DNA from: Anaerolineales bacterium HSG25
GTDB lineage: Bacteria > Chloroflexota > Anaerolineae > 4572-78 > J111
Direction of reading: 5' to 3'
NCBI GenBank assembly: GCA_030377865.1
Contig: JAUCGA010000016.1
Coordinates: forward strand, 1-64,000
DNA length: 64,000 nt
This document shows positions 8,850 to 18,407 of this stretch, in pieces; the stretch's first letter is position 1, and every line of letters starts with the position of its first letter. The position numbers were made by a program, and so were the translations under genes. The notes beneath the pieces were generated by a model. The model worked only from the letters and a program-made list of their open reading frames with translations, had not been told where the DNA came from and did not search any database.

Positions 8850-9962
8850 ATGACAACAGTGACACAACTGTCAGAATCGGAAATATTTCTAATTCCATCC
8901 AAAAGAAGAGAAGCTTGGCCAGAGGAAAACCATAAGAGTTTACCAACTATGTATGATTTGCCAAGCGAGAATAAAGAGGAGGAACCCGGCTTGCCTGACG
9001 AATTCCATAATTTTCAAGCAAATTTACTATCAGATTCTTATGCCTTGCCCAACTATCCACGGGAGCAGATATTCACTGCTGGCGATCTTAATCTATATTT
9101 TGACCCCGACCATCCCAAATGGTATAGACGACCTGATTGGTATGCCGTTGTTGGTGTATCAAGACTGTACCAAGGTTGGGATTTGCGGACGAGCTATGTG
9201 GTTTGGGATGAAGGTGTAGCACCCTACATCGTGATGGAGTTTCTATCACCGAGTACAGAGAGTAGTGATTTAGGACAAAGAGAGGTTCTACCGGGGCGGC
9301 CTCCACCGAAATGGGAGATGTATGAGCAGATATTAAAAGTACCCTATTATATATTGTTTGATAAACGGACTAGCGAACTACAAGTCTTTAAGCTGATTAA
9401 AAATAGGTATAAGAAGATAAGAATAAAAGGTGACAGACTGTGGATGCCAGATTTGGAGGTCGGTATAGGCTTATGGGAAGGTGTCTATCAAGGTATCCAT
9501 CGAAAATGGTTGCGCTGGTATGATGCAAACGGAGAGTGGTTATTAACACGGGCCGAGCAGGCAGAACTACGGGCCAAGAAGGAACGTCGTGCCAAAGAAC
9601 AGGCAAAACTACAGACCGAACATGAACGTCGCGCCAAAGAACAGGCAGAATTTCGGGCCGAACAGGCAAAACTACAGACCGAACATGAACGTCGTGCCAA
9701 AGAACAGGCAGAATTTCGGGCCGAACAGGCAAAACTACAGACCGAACATGAACGTCGTGCCAAAGAACAGGCAAAATTACAGACCGAACATGAACGTCGT
9801 GCCAAAGAACAGGCAGAACTGCGGACCGAACAGGCAGAACTACATGCCCAACAACAACTGATAAATGTAGCCCGCAATCTGTTGTCCACGATGGATGATG
9901 AGGCCATCTGCCAAGTCACGGGCCTAGAGTTGGTTGTTATTCGTGAATTGCGGGGATTATGA
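8850..9962 (+). CDS. Uma2-family nuclease with heptad-repeat coiled-coil tail
   Basis: 370 residues. Residues about 40-235 match the Uma2 (DUF820) PD-(D/E)XK-like fold: PDWYAVVGV, then YIVMEFLSPSTESSD, then YYILFDKRTSELQVFKL, with a C-terminal LWMPDLEVGIGLWEG. From about residue 230 to 330 the chain is a charged coiled coil built of 14- and 21-residue units (ERRAKEQ-AKLQTEH, with or without AEFRAEQ). These are exact multiples of the 7-residue heptad, and the DNA repeats as 42/63-bp units. A final GLELVVIRELRGL resembles the short helix ending many Uma2 proteins. GGAGGT precedes the ATG. Function unknown; Uma2 proteins are numerous in Chloroflexota and cyanobacteria. Confidence 0.87.
   Translation: MTTVTQLSESEIFLIPSKRREAWPEENHKSLPTMYDLPSENKEEEPGLPDEFHNFQANLLSDSYALPNYPREQIFTAGDLNLYFDPDHPKWYRRPDWYAVVGVSRLYQGWDLRTSYVVWDEGVAPYIVMEFLSPSTESSDLGQREVLPGRPPPKWEMYEQILKVPYYILFDKRTSELQVFKLIKNRYKKIRIKGDRLWMPDLEVGIGLWEGVYQGIHRKWLRWYDANGEWLLTRAEQAELRAKKERRAKEQAKLQTEHERRAKEQAEFRAEQAKLQTEHERRAKEQAEFRAEQAKLQTEHERRAKEQAKLQTEHERRAKEQAELRTEQAELHAQQQLINVARNLLSTMDDEAICQVTGLELVVIRELRGL
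9579..9845 (+). repeat. Coding 42/63-bp tandem repeat inside the Uma2 gene
   Basis: Near-identical units starting GAACGTCGTGCCAAAGAACA recur about five times, alternating 42 and 63 bp. They differ by presence of a 21-bp AEFRAEQ block. Unit number can change by slippage without breaking frame or heptad phase. Confidence 0.85.
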
Positions 9963-9998
9963 GGTGCCTTCACCGATCACATCATCCGACATTATGAT

Positions 9999-10049
9999 TT
10001 CATTAGCTAACTGAAACTTGTTTTATTCATCGGCTGTTGGGTAGCAAAT
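9999..10049. repeat. 51-bp direct repeat, right copy
   Basis: Partner of 8391-8441 (48 of 51 bases identical). It lies 36 bp past the Uma2 stop codon. The rest of the gap to 10241 shows no further recognisable element. Confidence 0.85.
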
Positions 10050-10241
10050 TGGGCGCATAGGGTAGTTGGGGGAGTGCAGTATAAGACCGCTAATCCAGTT
10101 GACGCGAATGAGTCACCTCCAACAACAGACCTCTTTTTGGCTCAAAATTCATCCTGCGAGTGATAATTCGTGGGTTTTTTGATTGGCGGTTATATCCCCC
10201 CGAACCGTTCTCTGCGCCCTATCATAACAAGGAGAATCACC

Positions 10242-12707
10242 ATGCTCGATCATTTTCCTCGCCCGGCCAACGACAACGGACGGGGCGTTCATTGGAGCCA
10301 CGATTCGCAACGGTGGGGCAAACCCGACTGGGGGTTTTGGCAGGAACAGATTCTGGCTCTGAATATAAAATGGGTTAAAATGTTAGACACTGGCGACGGA
10401 TCATCTATCGGTTTAGCCAAGCGTCTTATCGACATTGGCGTTATGCCCGTGGTACGCTTCTATCGTCTTGAACCAAACCCCGACCCAATTAGTAGCCGCG
10501 AAATCGAAGCCGCGAGGCAATACATCGACTGGGGGGTCGTCTATTTTGAGACCAACAACGAGCCGGATCTAACCTTAGAATGGAAGAACAAATATCGACC
10601 CGATAACTGGCTAGAGATTGTCGTCGATAACTTTATCTTTGAAGCCTCTGCCATCCGCGACATGGGCGGTTATCTCCTTTTTCCTGCCTTTGGGCCGGGC
10701 GGACGAGGCAACCCCTTTCAACTGATTGTCGAACGAGGTCGGCAAGACATTTTAGATGGCAACTGTGGACTTGCTATCCATAACTACTGTTTAGGCCGTC
10801 CCCTAGATTATCCTAACGACGCGGTCAACATGGCCGGAGCGCCGCTCACTCAGCAAGAATGGGTCGAGCGGGGCGGCATGTGGGCCTGGGAGATGGACTA
10901 TCAACAGGTTAACCAACACCGCCGAGAGCTAGCAAATCCGCATGCCTCCATCATGGAAGATTCAACCTGTTTTAGAGCCTTTGAATATTTTGACAAACTG
11001 GTCAACGATGCGGTCGGGCACTCGATTCCAATTTTTACCACCGAAGGGGGTTACAATGTCGGGCAACGAGCCGGTACCACCGCGGGCGACGATCCTCGTT
11101 ATCCCAAACCAACCCCCGAATGGACGGGGCGGCTGACCGAAGACATGTTCGACTATCTCCAAACCGAAGGGCCAGACTACTATTTTGCCTGCATGCCGTG
11201 GCTCATAGCCGTCTCCCGCATCGGCAATCTGGCTCCCCCCTACGAGCAACAAGGGCCGTGGTACACTCATCAGTTTGACCAGCAGTTCGGCCTCAATGGC
11301 GAACTGCCGACTGTGCCCAAGCTCAAAGCCTTGCCTAGCGTAGTACGAGCCGACGGCCCACAGCCCAACAATTGGGCACGGTATCAGGTCGATTGGGACG
11401 GACGCAATGTTGACAATCGGCTCAAATATCTGGAGCCGCAACCCTCTCTGCAATCGGTGGGAACTCAGGTTCCCATGTCGCCCTACTGGCGTTTAAGCAC
11501 CGTGCAATGGGCCGATCGTGACGAAGGCGGCATCGGCTACATCTTTGTTAAAGCGCTGGATGAAAACGGCACACCCATCGAGCAGGCCACCTTTCAGGTT
11601 GAGCGGCCTAACCATGCCGACCAGATTCTCACCAAAGGTCAGGCTGACGATTTTTTAGGCGATTATCAGATGACTGCCGGACTAGGAACCTACCGAGTCA
11701 GCATGGCTCACGATGACCTCCCCTCAGACGTGTTAGCTGATGTGGGGCGAGGCAACGAGGAAAACCCCAGCCCCTTCGACAATACCTCTTTTTTTCTAAC
11801 CTTTCAAAAAATTCGCCCCTATCAAATTGAGGATACAGTTTTGCCGGTGGCCGCGTCCCTCGCGCCGCATGGGGTAGCCTTTGCGCCATCAGGATACAGG
11901 TTGGCAGTGAGTGGCTATCAATCGCTTGAGCTGTGGGATCTGCCCAACGAACATCTTCTGCAAACCTTCATCGGGCATAACAGTTGGGTCGGCACGATTC
12001 GTTTTAGTCCTACCGACTCCATGCTTGTCTCAACCAGTTGGGACAAAACCGTGCGTCTGTGGGATGTCGAATCGGGCCAAGAACGAGCCAAATTTCAGCA
12101 TAATAGTTGGGTATCAGGGGTTGATTTCAGTCCTGACGAGAGCAGTGTCGTCACGATTGGCGCCGACAAAACTGTCTATGTGTGGGATATTGACAGTCAA
12201 CAACTAATCCGGCAAATGCAGGGACATCAGTTTCATGGCTGGGCCGTAGCCTTCCATGCTCAGGGGCGGTGGATCGCCTCCGGCAGTGGTGACAAAACGG
12301 TGCGACTGTGGGATATTTATAGTGGTCAGGAGATTCAGCGTCTGACTGGTCATACGCGGGGGGTGCTTGATGTAGCCTTTTCACCAACCGGTGACCTACT
12401 AGCTTCGGCCAGTAACGACGGCTTTATCAAACTGTGGCAGGTCAACACGGGGCAGGAGATTCGGCAAATCGATGCCGGCAGTTCAGCCGTCTATAGCATC
12501 GCCTTTAGCCCCGACGGGCAACGCCTAGCCTCAGGGCAAATGGATCATACGGTCAAACTGTGGCAAGTCGAAACTGGTCAAGCGCTACAAACCTTTGTTG
12601 GGCATAAAGACATCGTGCGCCAAGTGGCCTTTAGTCCAACCGGCGACCTACTAGCCTCCACCTCGGCTGATAAAACGGTACGGCTGTGGGCGTTGGGGCA
12701 TGGATAG
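10242..12707 (+). CDS. Glycosidase-like TIM barrel fused to seven-bladed WD40 propeller
   Basis: The ATG at 10242 is preferred over an upstream in-frame ATG (10170) because AGGAGA sits 5 bp ahead of it; this gives 821 residues. The N-terminal half resembles a clan GH-A glycosidase: YFETNNEPDL supplies a candidate acid/base Glu, and FTTEGGYNVG a candidate nucleophile Glu. A beta-rich domain follows (about 480-580). The C-terminal part holds seven WD40 repeats, each ending LWD/VWD/LWQ (for example DKTVRLWDVESGQE), enough for one closed propeller. There is no signal peptide. WD40 repeats usually mediate protein contacts; joining them to a hydrolase-like barrel is unusual. Enzyme activity is inferred only. 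Confidence 0.72.
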   Translation: MLDHFPRPANDNGRGVHWSHDSQRWGKPDWGFWQEQILALNIKWVKMLDTGDGSSIGLAKRLIDIGVMPVVRFYRLEPNPDPISSREIEAARQYIDWGVVYFETNNEPDLTLEWKNKYRPDNWLEIVVDNFIFEASAIRDMGGYLLFPAFGPGGRGNPFQLIVERGRQDILDGNCGLAIHNYCLGRPLDYPNDAVNMAGAPLTQQEWVERGGMWAWEMDYQQVNQHRRELANPHASIMEDSTCFRAFEYFDKLVNDAVGHSIPIFTTEGGYNVGQRAGTTAGDDPRYPKPTPEWTGRLTEDMFDYLQTEGPDYYFACMPWLIAVSRIGNLAPPYEQQGPWYTHQFDQQFGLNGELPTVPKLKALPSVVRADGPQPNNWARYQVDWDGRNVDNRLKYLEPQPSLQSVGTQVPMSPYWRLSTVQWADRDEGGIGYIFVKALDENGTPIEQATFQVERPNHADQILTKGQADDFLGDYQMTAGLGTYRVSMAHDDLPSDVLADVGRGNEENPSPFDNTSFFLTFQKIRPYQIEDTVLPVAASLAPHGVAFAPSGYRLAVSGYQSLELWDLPNEHLLQTFIGHNSWVGTIRFSPTDSMLVSTSWDKTVRLWDVESGQERAKFQHNSWVSGVDFSPDESSVVTIGADKTVYVWDIDSQQLIRQMQGHQFHGWAVAFHAQGRWIASGSGDKTVRLWDIYSGQEIQRLTGHTRGVLDVAFSPTGDLLASASNDGFIKLWQVNTGQEIRQIDAGSSAVYSIAFSPDGQRLASGQMDHTVKLWQVETGQALQTFVGHKDIVRQVAFSPTGDLLASTSADKTVRLWALGHG

Positions 12708-12810
12708 GCAATGTACATCGGAATAAATCCCGATGCTGATAGCCAAAGCAGGCTAAAGTCAGCTAAATAGGCCGCTTTTAGTGTGGGGATTTATTCCCAC
12801 ATTATTTGTT
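12708..12810. repeat. Palindromic K-type repeat (GGCTAAAG / CTTTAGCC family)
   Basis: CGGAATAAATCCCGATGCTG, AAGCAGGCTAAAG and GGCCGCTTTTAG, then GGGGATTTATTCCCAC. The same words occur in reverse at 31017-31145 and 47710-47812. I see nothing else in the gap up to 12981. Confidence 0.65.
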
Positions 12811-12981
12811 TCGCCTTATGTTTATAGCCTAGTGTTCCGCAAGAATTTTACTACTATGAGCCTGACTTTGTTTCTGTATCAAATCGTTGTAAAATATAGG
12901 CTGTGTAAAAAGTTCTACGATTAGGGGCTTGATTGAATCAATCAAATTCCTAACCGCATGATTCAATAATAAGGATAAATT

Positions 12982-14181
12982 ATGTCTCGAAAACTTATTC
13001 GTCAACCTAAATACGACTTAAACGATAGGCCGTTTATGATTATTTGGGAAACAACCCACGCTTGTGACCTCGCCTGTCGTCATTGTCGGGCCGAGGCAAT
13101 TGCGGAACATGATCCGCTCATTCTTAAATTTGAGGAGGCCAAACGCCTGTTAGAGCAGGTGGAAAGTTTTGGCAAACCTCGCCCCATTTTTATCTTTACT
13201 GGTGGCGACCCATTTAAACGGGATGACCTGTTTGACCTGCTCGATTACGGTAAGGAACTCGGTCTGATGATGGCGGTTTCCCCTTCTGGTACGCCCTTGT
13301 TAAACGAAGAAAACCTACGCAAAATCAAGGCGCATGGTGGTAAAGCCATCTCGCTCAGTATCGACGGCTCGACCCCCGAACGGCATGATGATTTTCGGCA
13401 AGTGCCCGGCTCGTTTGAGTTAACCACCAACGGCTGGAAAATGGCTCGCAAAATTGGCCTAAAACTGCAACTGAACACCACCGTCACCCGTTACAATTTA
13501 GAGGATTTACCGAATATATTTAACCTTGTGTTAGAGTACGGAGCTATGACTTGGAGCGCCTTTTTCCTCGTGCCGGTGGGACGAGGGAAGGCCGAGGATG
13601 AGGTCTCGCCGGAAGAGTATGAAGCGGTGATGCACTTTTTGTACGACTGCTCTAAATATGTGAGTGCTAAAACAACGGAGGGGCATCATTACAAACGGGT
13701 GGTCTTGCAACGAGCCATTTTGGATGAGAAAGGTCTCGACATGGAAGATTATTTTAACTTACATCCTGTTTATTACCAGCTACATGACAAAATGTTGGAG
13801 ATTGTGACCCAAAAGGGGGTTACTCGACGAGAGCATATCTTCCGTACGCCCATGCATATTAACGCCGGAAATGGCTTTGTTTTCATCTCGCGGCGAGGTG
13901 ATGTGTTCCCCAGTGGATTTATGCCCTTGAGTGTGGGCAATGTTCGAGAAAAATCGTTGGTCGAACTATACCAAGATTCACCACTGTTTAATGATTTACG
14001 CGACATAACCAAGTTAGAGGGAGTTTGTGGTCAATGTGAGTTCGCCCCGATATGTGCAGGCTCTCGCTCGCGAGCCTACGCCATGACCGGCAATCCTATG
14101 GCCTCCGAACCGTTTTGCACCTACGAACCCGGCTCGTTCCCTTTTCAAGAAGAATTGGAAGCAAAAATGAAAAATACGTAA
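12982..14181 (+). CDS. Radical SAM / SPASM domain protein (TIGR04053-like)
   Basis: 399 residues. The CxxxCxxC cluster is CDLACRHC near residue 29, followed by FTGGDPFKRDDL (the GGDP strand that contacts SAM) and SIDGSTPERHD. The C-terminal Cys-rich SPASM region, CGQCEFAPICAGSRSRAY, can bind an additional [4Fe-4S] cluster. The overall layout matches the TIGR04053 group of radical SAM/SPASM proteins, whose substrate I do not know; relatives modify peptides or tetrapyrroles. AAGGAT lies 6 bp upstream of the start. No precursor-peptide gene is visible next to it. The TAA stop leads straight into a degenerate heptamer-like array. Confidence 0.88.
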   Translation: MSRKLIRQPKYDLNDRPFMIIWETTHACDLACRHCRAEAIAEHDPLILKFEEAKRLLEQVESFGKPRPIFIFTGGDPFKRDDLFDLLDYGKELGLMMAVSPSGTPLLNEENLRKIKAHGGKAISLSIDGSTPERHDDFRQVPGSFELTTNGWKMARKIGLKLQLNTTVTRYNLEDLPNIFNLVLEYGAMTWSAFFLVPVGRGKAEDEVSPEEYEAVMHFLYDCSKYVSAKTTEGHHYKRVVLQRAILDEKGLDMEDYFNLHPVYYQLHDKMLEIVTQKGVTRREHIFRTPMHINAGNGFVFISRRGDVFPSGFMPLSVGNVREKSLVELYQDSPLFNDLRDITKLEGVCGQCEFAPICAGSRSRAYAMTGNPMASEPFCTYEPGSFPFQEELEAKMKNT

Positions 14182-14328
14182 TGCAAATTATGAATTATGA
14201 ATTACGTGTTGCGTATTGCGTGTTACATGTTACGTATCACGAACTACGCAATACCTATATTTTTTGTGATGGTCAAGATGATGCACGGAGTGCAATGGGT
14301 TCAGCCATTGCCTGCTGACCACGACAAA
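14180..14328. repeat. Degenerate heptamer-like array plus family J fragment
   Basis: From the stop codon, units such as AATTATG, AATTACG and TGTTACG run to about 14255. Then come TGATGGTCAAGATGATG, a GGAGTGCAATGGGTTCAGCC hairpin and CTGCTGACCACGAC, which are family J end and core words. The M16C start codon lies 14 bp beyond and shows no Shine-Dalgarno sequence. Confidence 0.7.
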
Positions 14329-14341
14329 TACTTATATTTTT

Positions 14342-17269
14342 ATGACAAAATCTTTCGAGTTAATTAAAGAAACAACTATTCCCGAATTAAACATTGAAGC
14401 TCAGTTATACCGGCATGTTAAAACTGGCGCACAGTTATTATCAGTTATTAACGACGATGAAAACAAATCGTTTGGCATTACCTTTCGTACCCCACCCGCC
14501 GACGCGACGGGTGTAGCCCATATTATGGAACATTCTGTCCTATGTGGCTCACGCAAATACCCGCTAAAAGAGCCGTTTATCGAGTTGGCGAAAGGCTCAC
14601 TCAACACCTATCTAAATGCTTTTACCTACCCAGATAAGACATGTTATCCGGTTGCCAGTCAAAATTTGCAAGATTTTTACAATTTGATTGATGTCTACCT
14701 CGATTCGGTCTTTCATCCCAACATCTCGCCTGAGACACTACAACAGGAGGGCTGGCATTATGAGCTGACCGATAAAGATGAACCACTCATCTACAAAGGG
14801 GTAGTCTTTAATGAAATGAAGGGCGCGTACTCAGCCCCAGAGCGGTTGATGTACAACTATAGTAAAGCGGCGCTTTTGCCCGATACCCCCTACGGCGTTG
14901 ATTCCGGTGGTGACCCGCAGGCTATTCCTGACCTGACCTACGAAAAATTCAAGTCGTTTTTTGACACATGTTATCATCCCTCTAATGCCCTCATCTACTT
15001 TTATGGTGATGATGATCCGACCAAACGGTTTGAGATTCTGGAAACGTACTTGGCTGATTTTGAGGCCAAAGATGTCAGCGATACGGCCATTCCACTTCAA
15101 CAACCCTTTGTCGAGCCGAAAGAGGTCGTTCGTCCCTACGCGGCCAACGAGGAGGATACCGAGGCGACCAAAAGCATGGTCACCCTGAACTGGCTTCTAC
15201 CCGAAAACAATAACCCTCAACTTAGCTTGGCTCTGTCGATTTTGTCCCACGCCGTGTTGCGTACCAACGCCTCCCCGTTGCGTAAAGCATTGGTCGATTC
15301 TGGGTTGGGCGAGGATGTCATGGGCGGCGGGTCGAGCGGAACCTATCGCCAGTTGACCTTCTCCACCGGCATGAAGGGAGTCAAACGGGCCGACGTGCCA
15401 CAGGTTGAACAGTTGATTCTGGACACCTTAGCCCAAATCGCCGAGCAGGGGATTGAGCCGGACATGTTGGAAGCGGCCATGAACACCATCGAGTTCCGCA
15501 TGCGTGAGTATAACACCGGCGGTTTTCCACGAGGTTTGGCGATTATGTTGAGCGCCCTGACCACTTGGCTGCATGGACAAGATCCGTTAGAGCAAATTAC
15601 TTTTGAAGGCCCTCTGGCCGCGGTTAAGCAAGCTCTGCAAGACAACCCACGTTATTTAGAAGAGCTTATCAACGAGCATCTGCTCACTAATTCGCACCGT
15701 GTGACCATGATTTTGGAGCCGGACGCGCAAATTAAACAACAAATAGAAGCTAAAGAGGTGGCAACCTTGGCTCAGGTTAAGGCCGACCTTAGCCCCGATG
15801 AGTTAGAAGCGGTCATTGAGAGTACCAAACAACTCCAACTGGCCCAAGAAACTCCCGACTCAGCCGAGGCCCTAGCCATGATTCCGAGCCTTAAACTGAG
15901 CGATATTGACCAAGAGAACAAATCGCTTCCGATTGAGTTGTTTCCTCAAAATGGGTATGAACTGCTTCATCATAATCTGTTCACTAGTGGCATTGTCTAT
16001 CTGGAGGTGGGCTTCAATTTCCACGGAATTCCACAAGAACTACTGCCCTATTTTCCGCTGTTTAGCGACGCTCTGTTTGATATTGGTACCGAAACCGAAG
16101 ATTATACCAAACTGTCGCAACGAATTGGCCGTAAGACTGGCGGGGTGCAGAGCATAGAGTTTATCTCTAATCAAAAAGAATCGCCGGAGAGTTTGACCTG
16201 GCTGTTTTTGCGCGGTAAAGGCACGGTGGCTCAGGTTGATGATATGTTGGCGATTATGCGGGATGTTCTGTTGACAGTCAAACTGGACAATCAAGAGCGT
16301 TTCCGGCAGATGGTGCTAGAGGAGAAAGCTCACCGAGAATCGATTGTTGTGCCGGGCGGACATAGTTTTGTCAGCACTCGGATTCGAGCCAGATTTACCG
16401 AAGCCGGATGGCTCAGCGAGCAGACTGGTGGAGTCAGCTATCTGTTTTTCTTGCGACGTTTGGTCGACGAGGTGGAGAACGATTGGCCCGGTGTCGTCGC
16501 TAAGTTAGAACGAATCCGTCAAATTGTGGTCAATCGTAACGCCGCGGTCTGCAACATCACCATTGATGCTGACAACTGGCAACAGATCAAACCGAAGCTG
16601 ACCGACTTTATGGACAGTCTGCCAGCCCAGCCCTATCAACCTGCTGAGTGGGATCGTAGTGAGTTCCCCATTGTGGCGGCTGAGGGCTTAACCGCCGCCG
16701 GAGCGCAGATTAACTACGTTGGCAAAGCGGCTAATCTGTATGATCTGGGCTACCAGTTCCACGGCTCCATGTCGGTTATCAATAACTACCTGCAAACTAC
16801 CTATTTGTGGGAGAAAATACGCATGCAAGGCGGCGCGTATGGCGCATTTTGCAGTTTTGATAAAAACGCGGGCGTGTTTGGCTACCTCTCTTACCGTGAC
16901 CCGAACCTACTAGAGACGTTGACCAACTATGACCAAGCCAACCAATTTTTGCGGCAACTCAACCTCAACGACGACCAATTGACCAAAAGTATCATCGGTG
17001 TGATTGGCAGTGTTGATACCTATCGCTTGCCCGATGCCAAAGGCTACATGTCGATGATCCGGCATCTGCTCAACTACAGCGAGGCCGACCATCAGCAGTA
17101 CCGTGAGGAGATTCTCGGTACTACGATTGAGCATTTCCATGCCTTGGCCGAGGTGTTGGCCGAAGTGAACAAGGTTGGCCTGGTGAGCATGCTTGGCTCT
17201 GCCGAAGCGATTGAGGCGGTCAACGAGAGCCAAGGCGGCGACTGGCTGACGATTACGAAAGTACGATAA
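14342..17269 (+). CDS. M16C zinc peptidase (presequence-protease type)
   Basis: 975 residues, the normal size for single-chain M16C peptidases that enclose and degrade peptides (PreP/Cym1 family). The inverted zinc motif is HIMEH (HxxEH) at about residues 59-63 within GVAHIMEHSVLCGS. A downstream FNEMKGAYSAPERLM supplies the third zinc-ligand region. The C-terminal half carries the family GGAYGAFCSFDKNAGVFGYLSYRDPN motif. There is no signal peptide, so a cytoplasmic peptide-scavenging role is likely. The TAA stop opens a TAATTGA array. Confidence 0.94.
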   Translation: MTKSFELIKETTIPELNIEAQLYRHVKTGAQLLSVINDDENKSFGITFRTPPADATGVAHIMEHSVLCGSRKYPLKEPFIELAKGSLNTYLNAFTYPDKTCYPVASQNLQDFYNLIDVYLDSVFHPNISPETLQQEGWHYELTDKDEPLIYKGVVFNEMKGAYSAPERLMYNYSKAALLPDTPYGVDSGGDPQAIPDLTYEKFKSFFDTCYHPSNALIYFYGDDDPTKRFEILETYLADFEAKDVSDTAIPLQQPFVEPKEVVRPYAANEEDTEATKSMVTLNWLLPENNNPQLSLALSILSHAVLRTNASPLRKALVDSGLGEDVMGGGSSGTYRQLTFSTGMKGVKRADVPQVEQLILDTLAQIAEQGIEPDMLEAAMNTIEFRMREYNTGGFPRGLAIMLSALTTWLHGQDPLEQITFEGPLAAVKQALQDNPRYLEELINEHLLTNSHRVTMILEPDAQIKQQIEAKEVATLAQVKADLSPDELEAVIESTKQLQLAQETPDSAEALAMIPSLKLSDIDQENKSLPIELFPQNGYELLHHNLFTSGIVYLEVGFNFHGIPQELLPYFPLFSDALFDIGTETEDYTKLSQRIGRKTGGVQSIEFISNQKESPESLTWLFLRGKGTVAQVDDMLAIMRDVLLTVKLDNQERFRQMVLEEKAHRESIVVPGGHSFVSTRIRARFTEAGWLSEQTGGVSYLFFLRRLVDEVENDWPGVVAKLERIRQIVVNRNAAVCNITIDADNWQQIKPKLTDFMDSLPAQPYQPAEWDRSEFPIVAAEGLTAAGAQINYVGKAANLYDLGYQFHGSMSVINNYLQTTYLWEKIRMQGGAYGAFCSFDKNAGVFGYLSYRDPNLLETLTNYDQANQFLRQLNLNDDQLTKSIIGVIGSVDTYRLPDAKGYMSMIRHLLNYSEADHQQYREEILGTTIEHFHALAEVLAEVNKVGLVSMLGSAEAIEAVNESQGGDWLTITKVR

Positions 17270-17326
17270 TTAATTGATAATTGATAATTGATAATTGATA
17301 ATTGATAATTGATAATTGATAATTTT
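17267..17326. repeat. Heptamer array of TAATTGA starting at a stop codon
   Basis: The stop TAA (17267-17269) is followed by seven perfect TAATTGA units (17271-17319). It separates the M16C gene from the next gene, whose GGAG ribosome-binding site follows directly. Confidence 0.92.
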
Positions 17327-17340
17327 CATGGAGCAACCGT

Positions 17341-18090
17341 ATGTCACAAATAAAAAACTATCACCGTCCAAAATCCACCACCGAGACGTTACACCTGTTA
17401 AATCGTTCCGATATTAACACGGTTCTAATTGCGGGCGGTACTTATCTAACCCCCAATATGTCGTCTGAGGTGGAAGAGTTGGTCGATTTGCAAAGTGTGG
17501 GGCTGGGGTCGATTGACCGTCACGACGGACAAATCGGCATAGGAGCGATGACTCGATTACAGTCATTGGTCGATCATATAGACCTGCCTACGTTAGTGCG
17601 GGAGATGGCGCAGAGAGAGGGGCCGAATACCATGCGAAGCCAAGCTACCATCGGCGGAGTTATCGTTGGTGGGGATTGGGAGAGTGAACTGTTAGCCGCG
17701 TTGTTGGTTTACGAGGCTACGGTCACACTTGAGGGAACAGATGAAACACGGAGCATGTCTCTAACCGACTTTCTGGCTGATTCGGCCTCAGCACTAAAAG
17801 GGCAACTGCTGACTCAGGTCAGTTTTCCCGCGCATGGTAAAACCGCCGCCGAGCGAGTAGCTCGCACTCCGGCTGATAAGCCGATTGTAGCCGCGCTGGT
17901 ACGTTTAGAGCCGGAGACTCAATATATCCATGTGGCTTTATGCGGTGTCGCAGACACACCAATTTTAGTCAGCCAAGAAGAGTTAGTGACTCTCAATCCG
18001 CCCGCTGATTTTCGAGGCTCAACCGAGTATCGGAAAGAGATGGCGCAGGTGTTGACGACGCGGGCGATTTCAAGTTTGAAGAAAAAATGA
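17341..18090 (+). CDS. FAD-binding subunit of molybdopterin dehydrogenase type (CoxM/CutM-like)
   Basis: 249 residues with the family's two FAD-contact motifs: LIAGGTYLTP near residue 30 and the TMRSQATIGGVIVGGD stretch near 97-112. These subunits normally pair with a large molybdenum subunit and a [2Fe-2S] subunit of xanthine/CO dehydrogenases. No such partners are encoded nearby, so this is an orphan subunit or part of a dispersed enzyme. The C-terminal domain looks shorter than in CoxM. A start at the ATG after CATGGAGCAACCGT is well supported. Confidence 0.82.
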   Translation: MSQIKNYHRPKSTTETLHLLNRSDINTVLIAGGTYLTPNMSSEVEELVDLQSVGLGSIDRHDGQIGIGAMTRLQSLVDHIDLPTLVREMAQREGPNTMRSQATIGGVIVGGDWESELLAALLVYEATVTLEGTDETRSMSLTDFLADSASALKGQLLTQVSFPAHGKTAAERVARTPADKPIVAALVRLEPETQYIHVALCGVADTPILVSQEELVTLNPPADFRGSTEYRKEMAQVLTTRAISSLKKK

Positions 18091-18131
18091 TCCATCAAAT
18101 CAGTTTGTATAACCGACAAATCACCCTGCTA

Positions 18132-18233
18132 TAGATGTTCAGATAAATATTTTCAGTTGTCACCTTCCCGCAAGTTCTAAACTTGCGGGAAGGTTGGTCT
18201 TGAATTGAAAATCATTATCTGAAAGACTGTAGT
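18132..18233. repeat. Family H element, second copy
   Basis: Matches 169-270 with a few substitutions, same orientation. CTATAGATGTTCAG on the left, CTGAAAGACTGTAG on the right, CTTCCCGCAAG hairpin inside. No flanking duplication is visible. The stretch from 18234 to 18407 holds no recognisable gene. Confidence 0.82.
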
Positions 18234-18407
18234 TCAAAAATATATTATATAATTATATCTTTGTTGTGGCTAATTAGCCAGCATTGAAAACACCACTCAT
18301 AAATTCAGAAACATCACCTTTGATTGAAATGGACTTACTCTGTATTTCTTCAGGTACATTTTTTTGTGCCCGAAAAAAATGTAGTACAATGAATCGACAA
18401 ACTCTTG

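Noticed and set aside
9397-9973. Minus-strand Cys/Ser-rich and Val/Leu-rich open frames opposite the Uma2 tail
   Set aside because: Shadows of the 42/63-bp coding repeat; the plus-strand frame carries the Uma2 domain and a ribosome-binding site.
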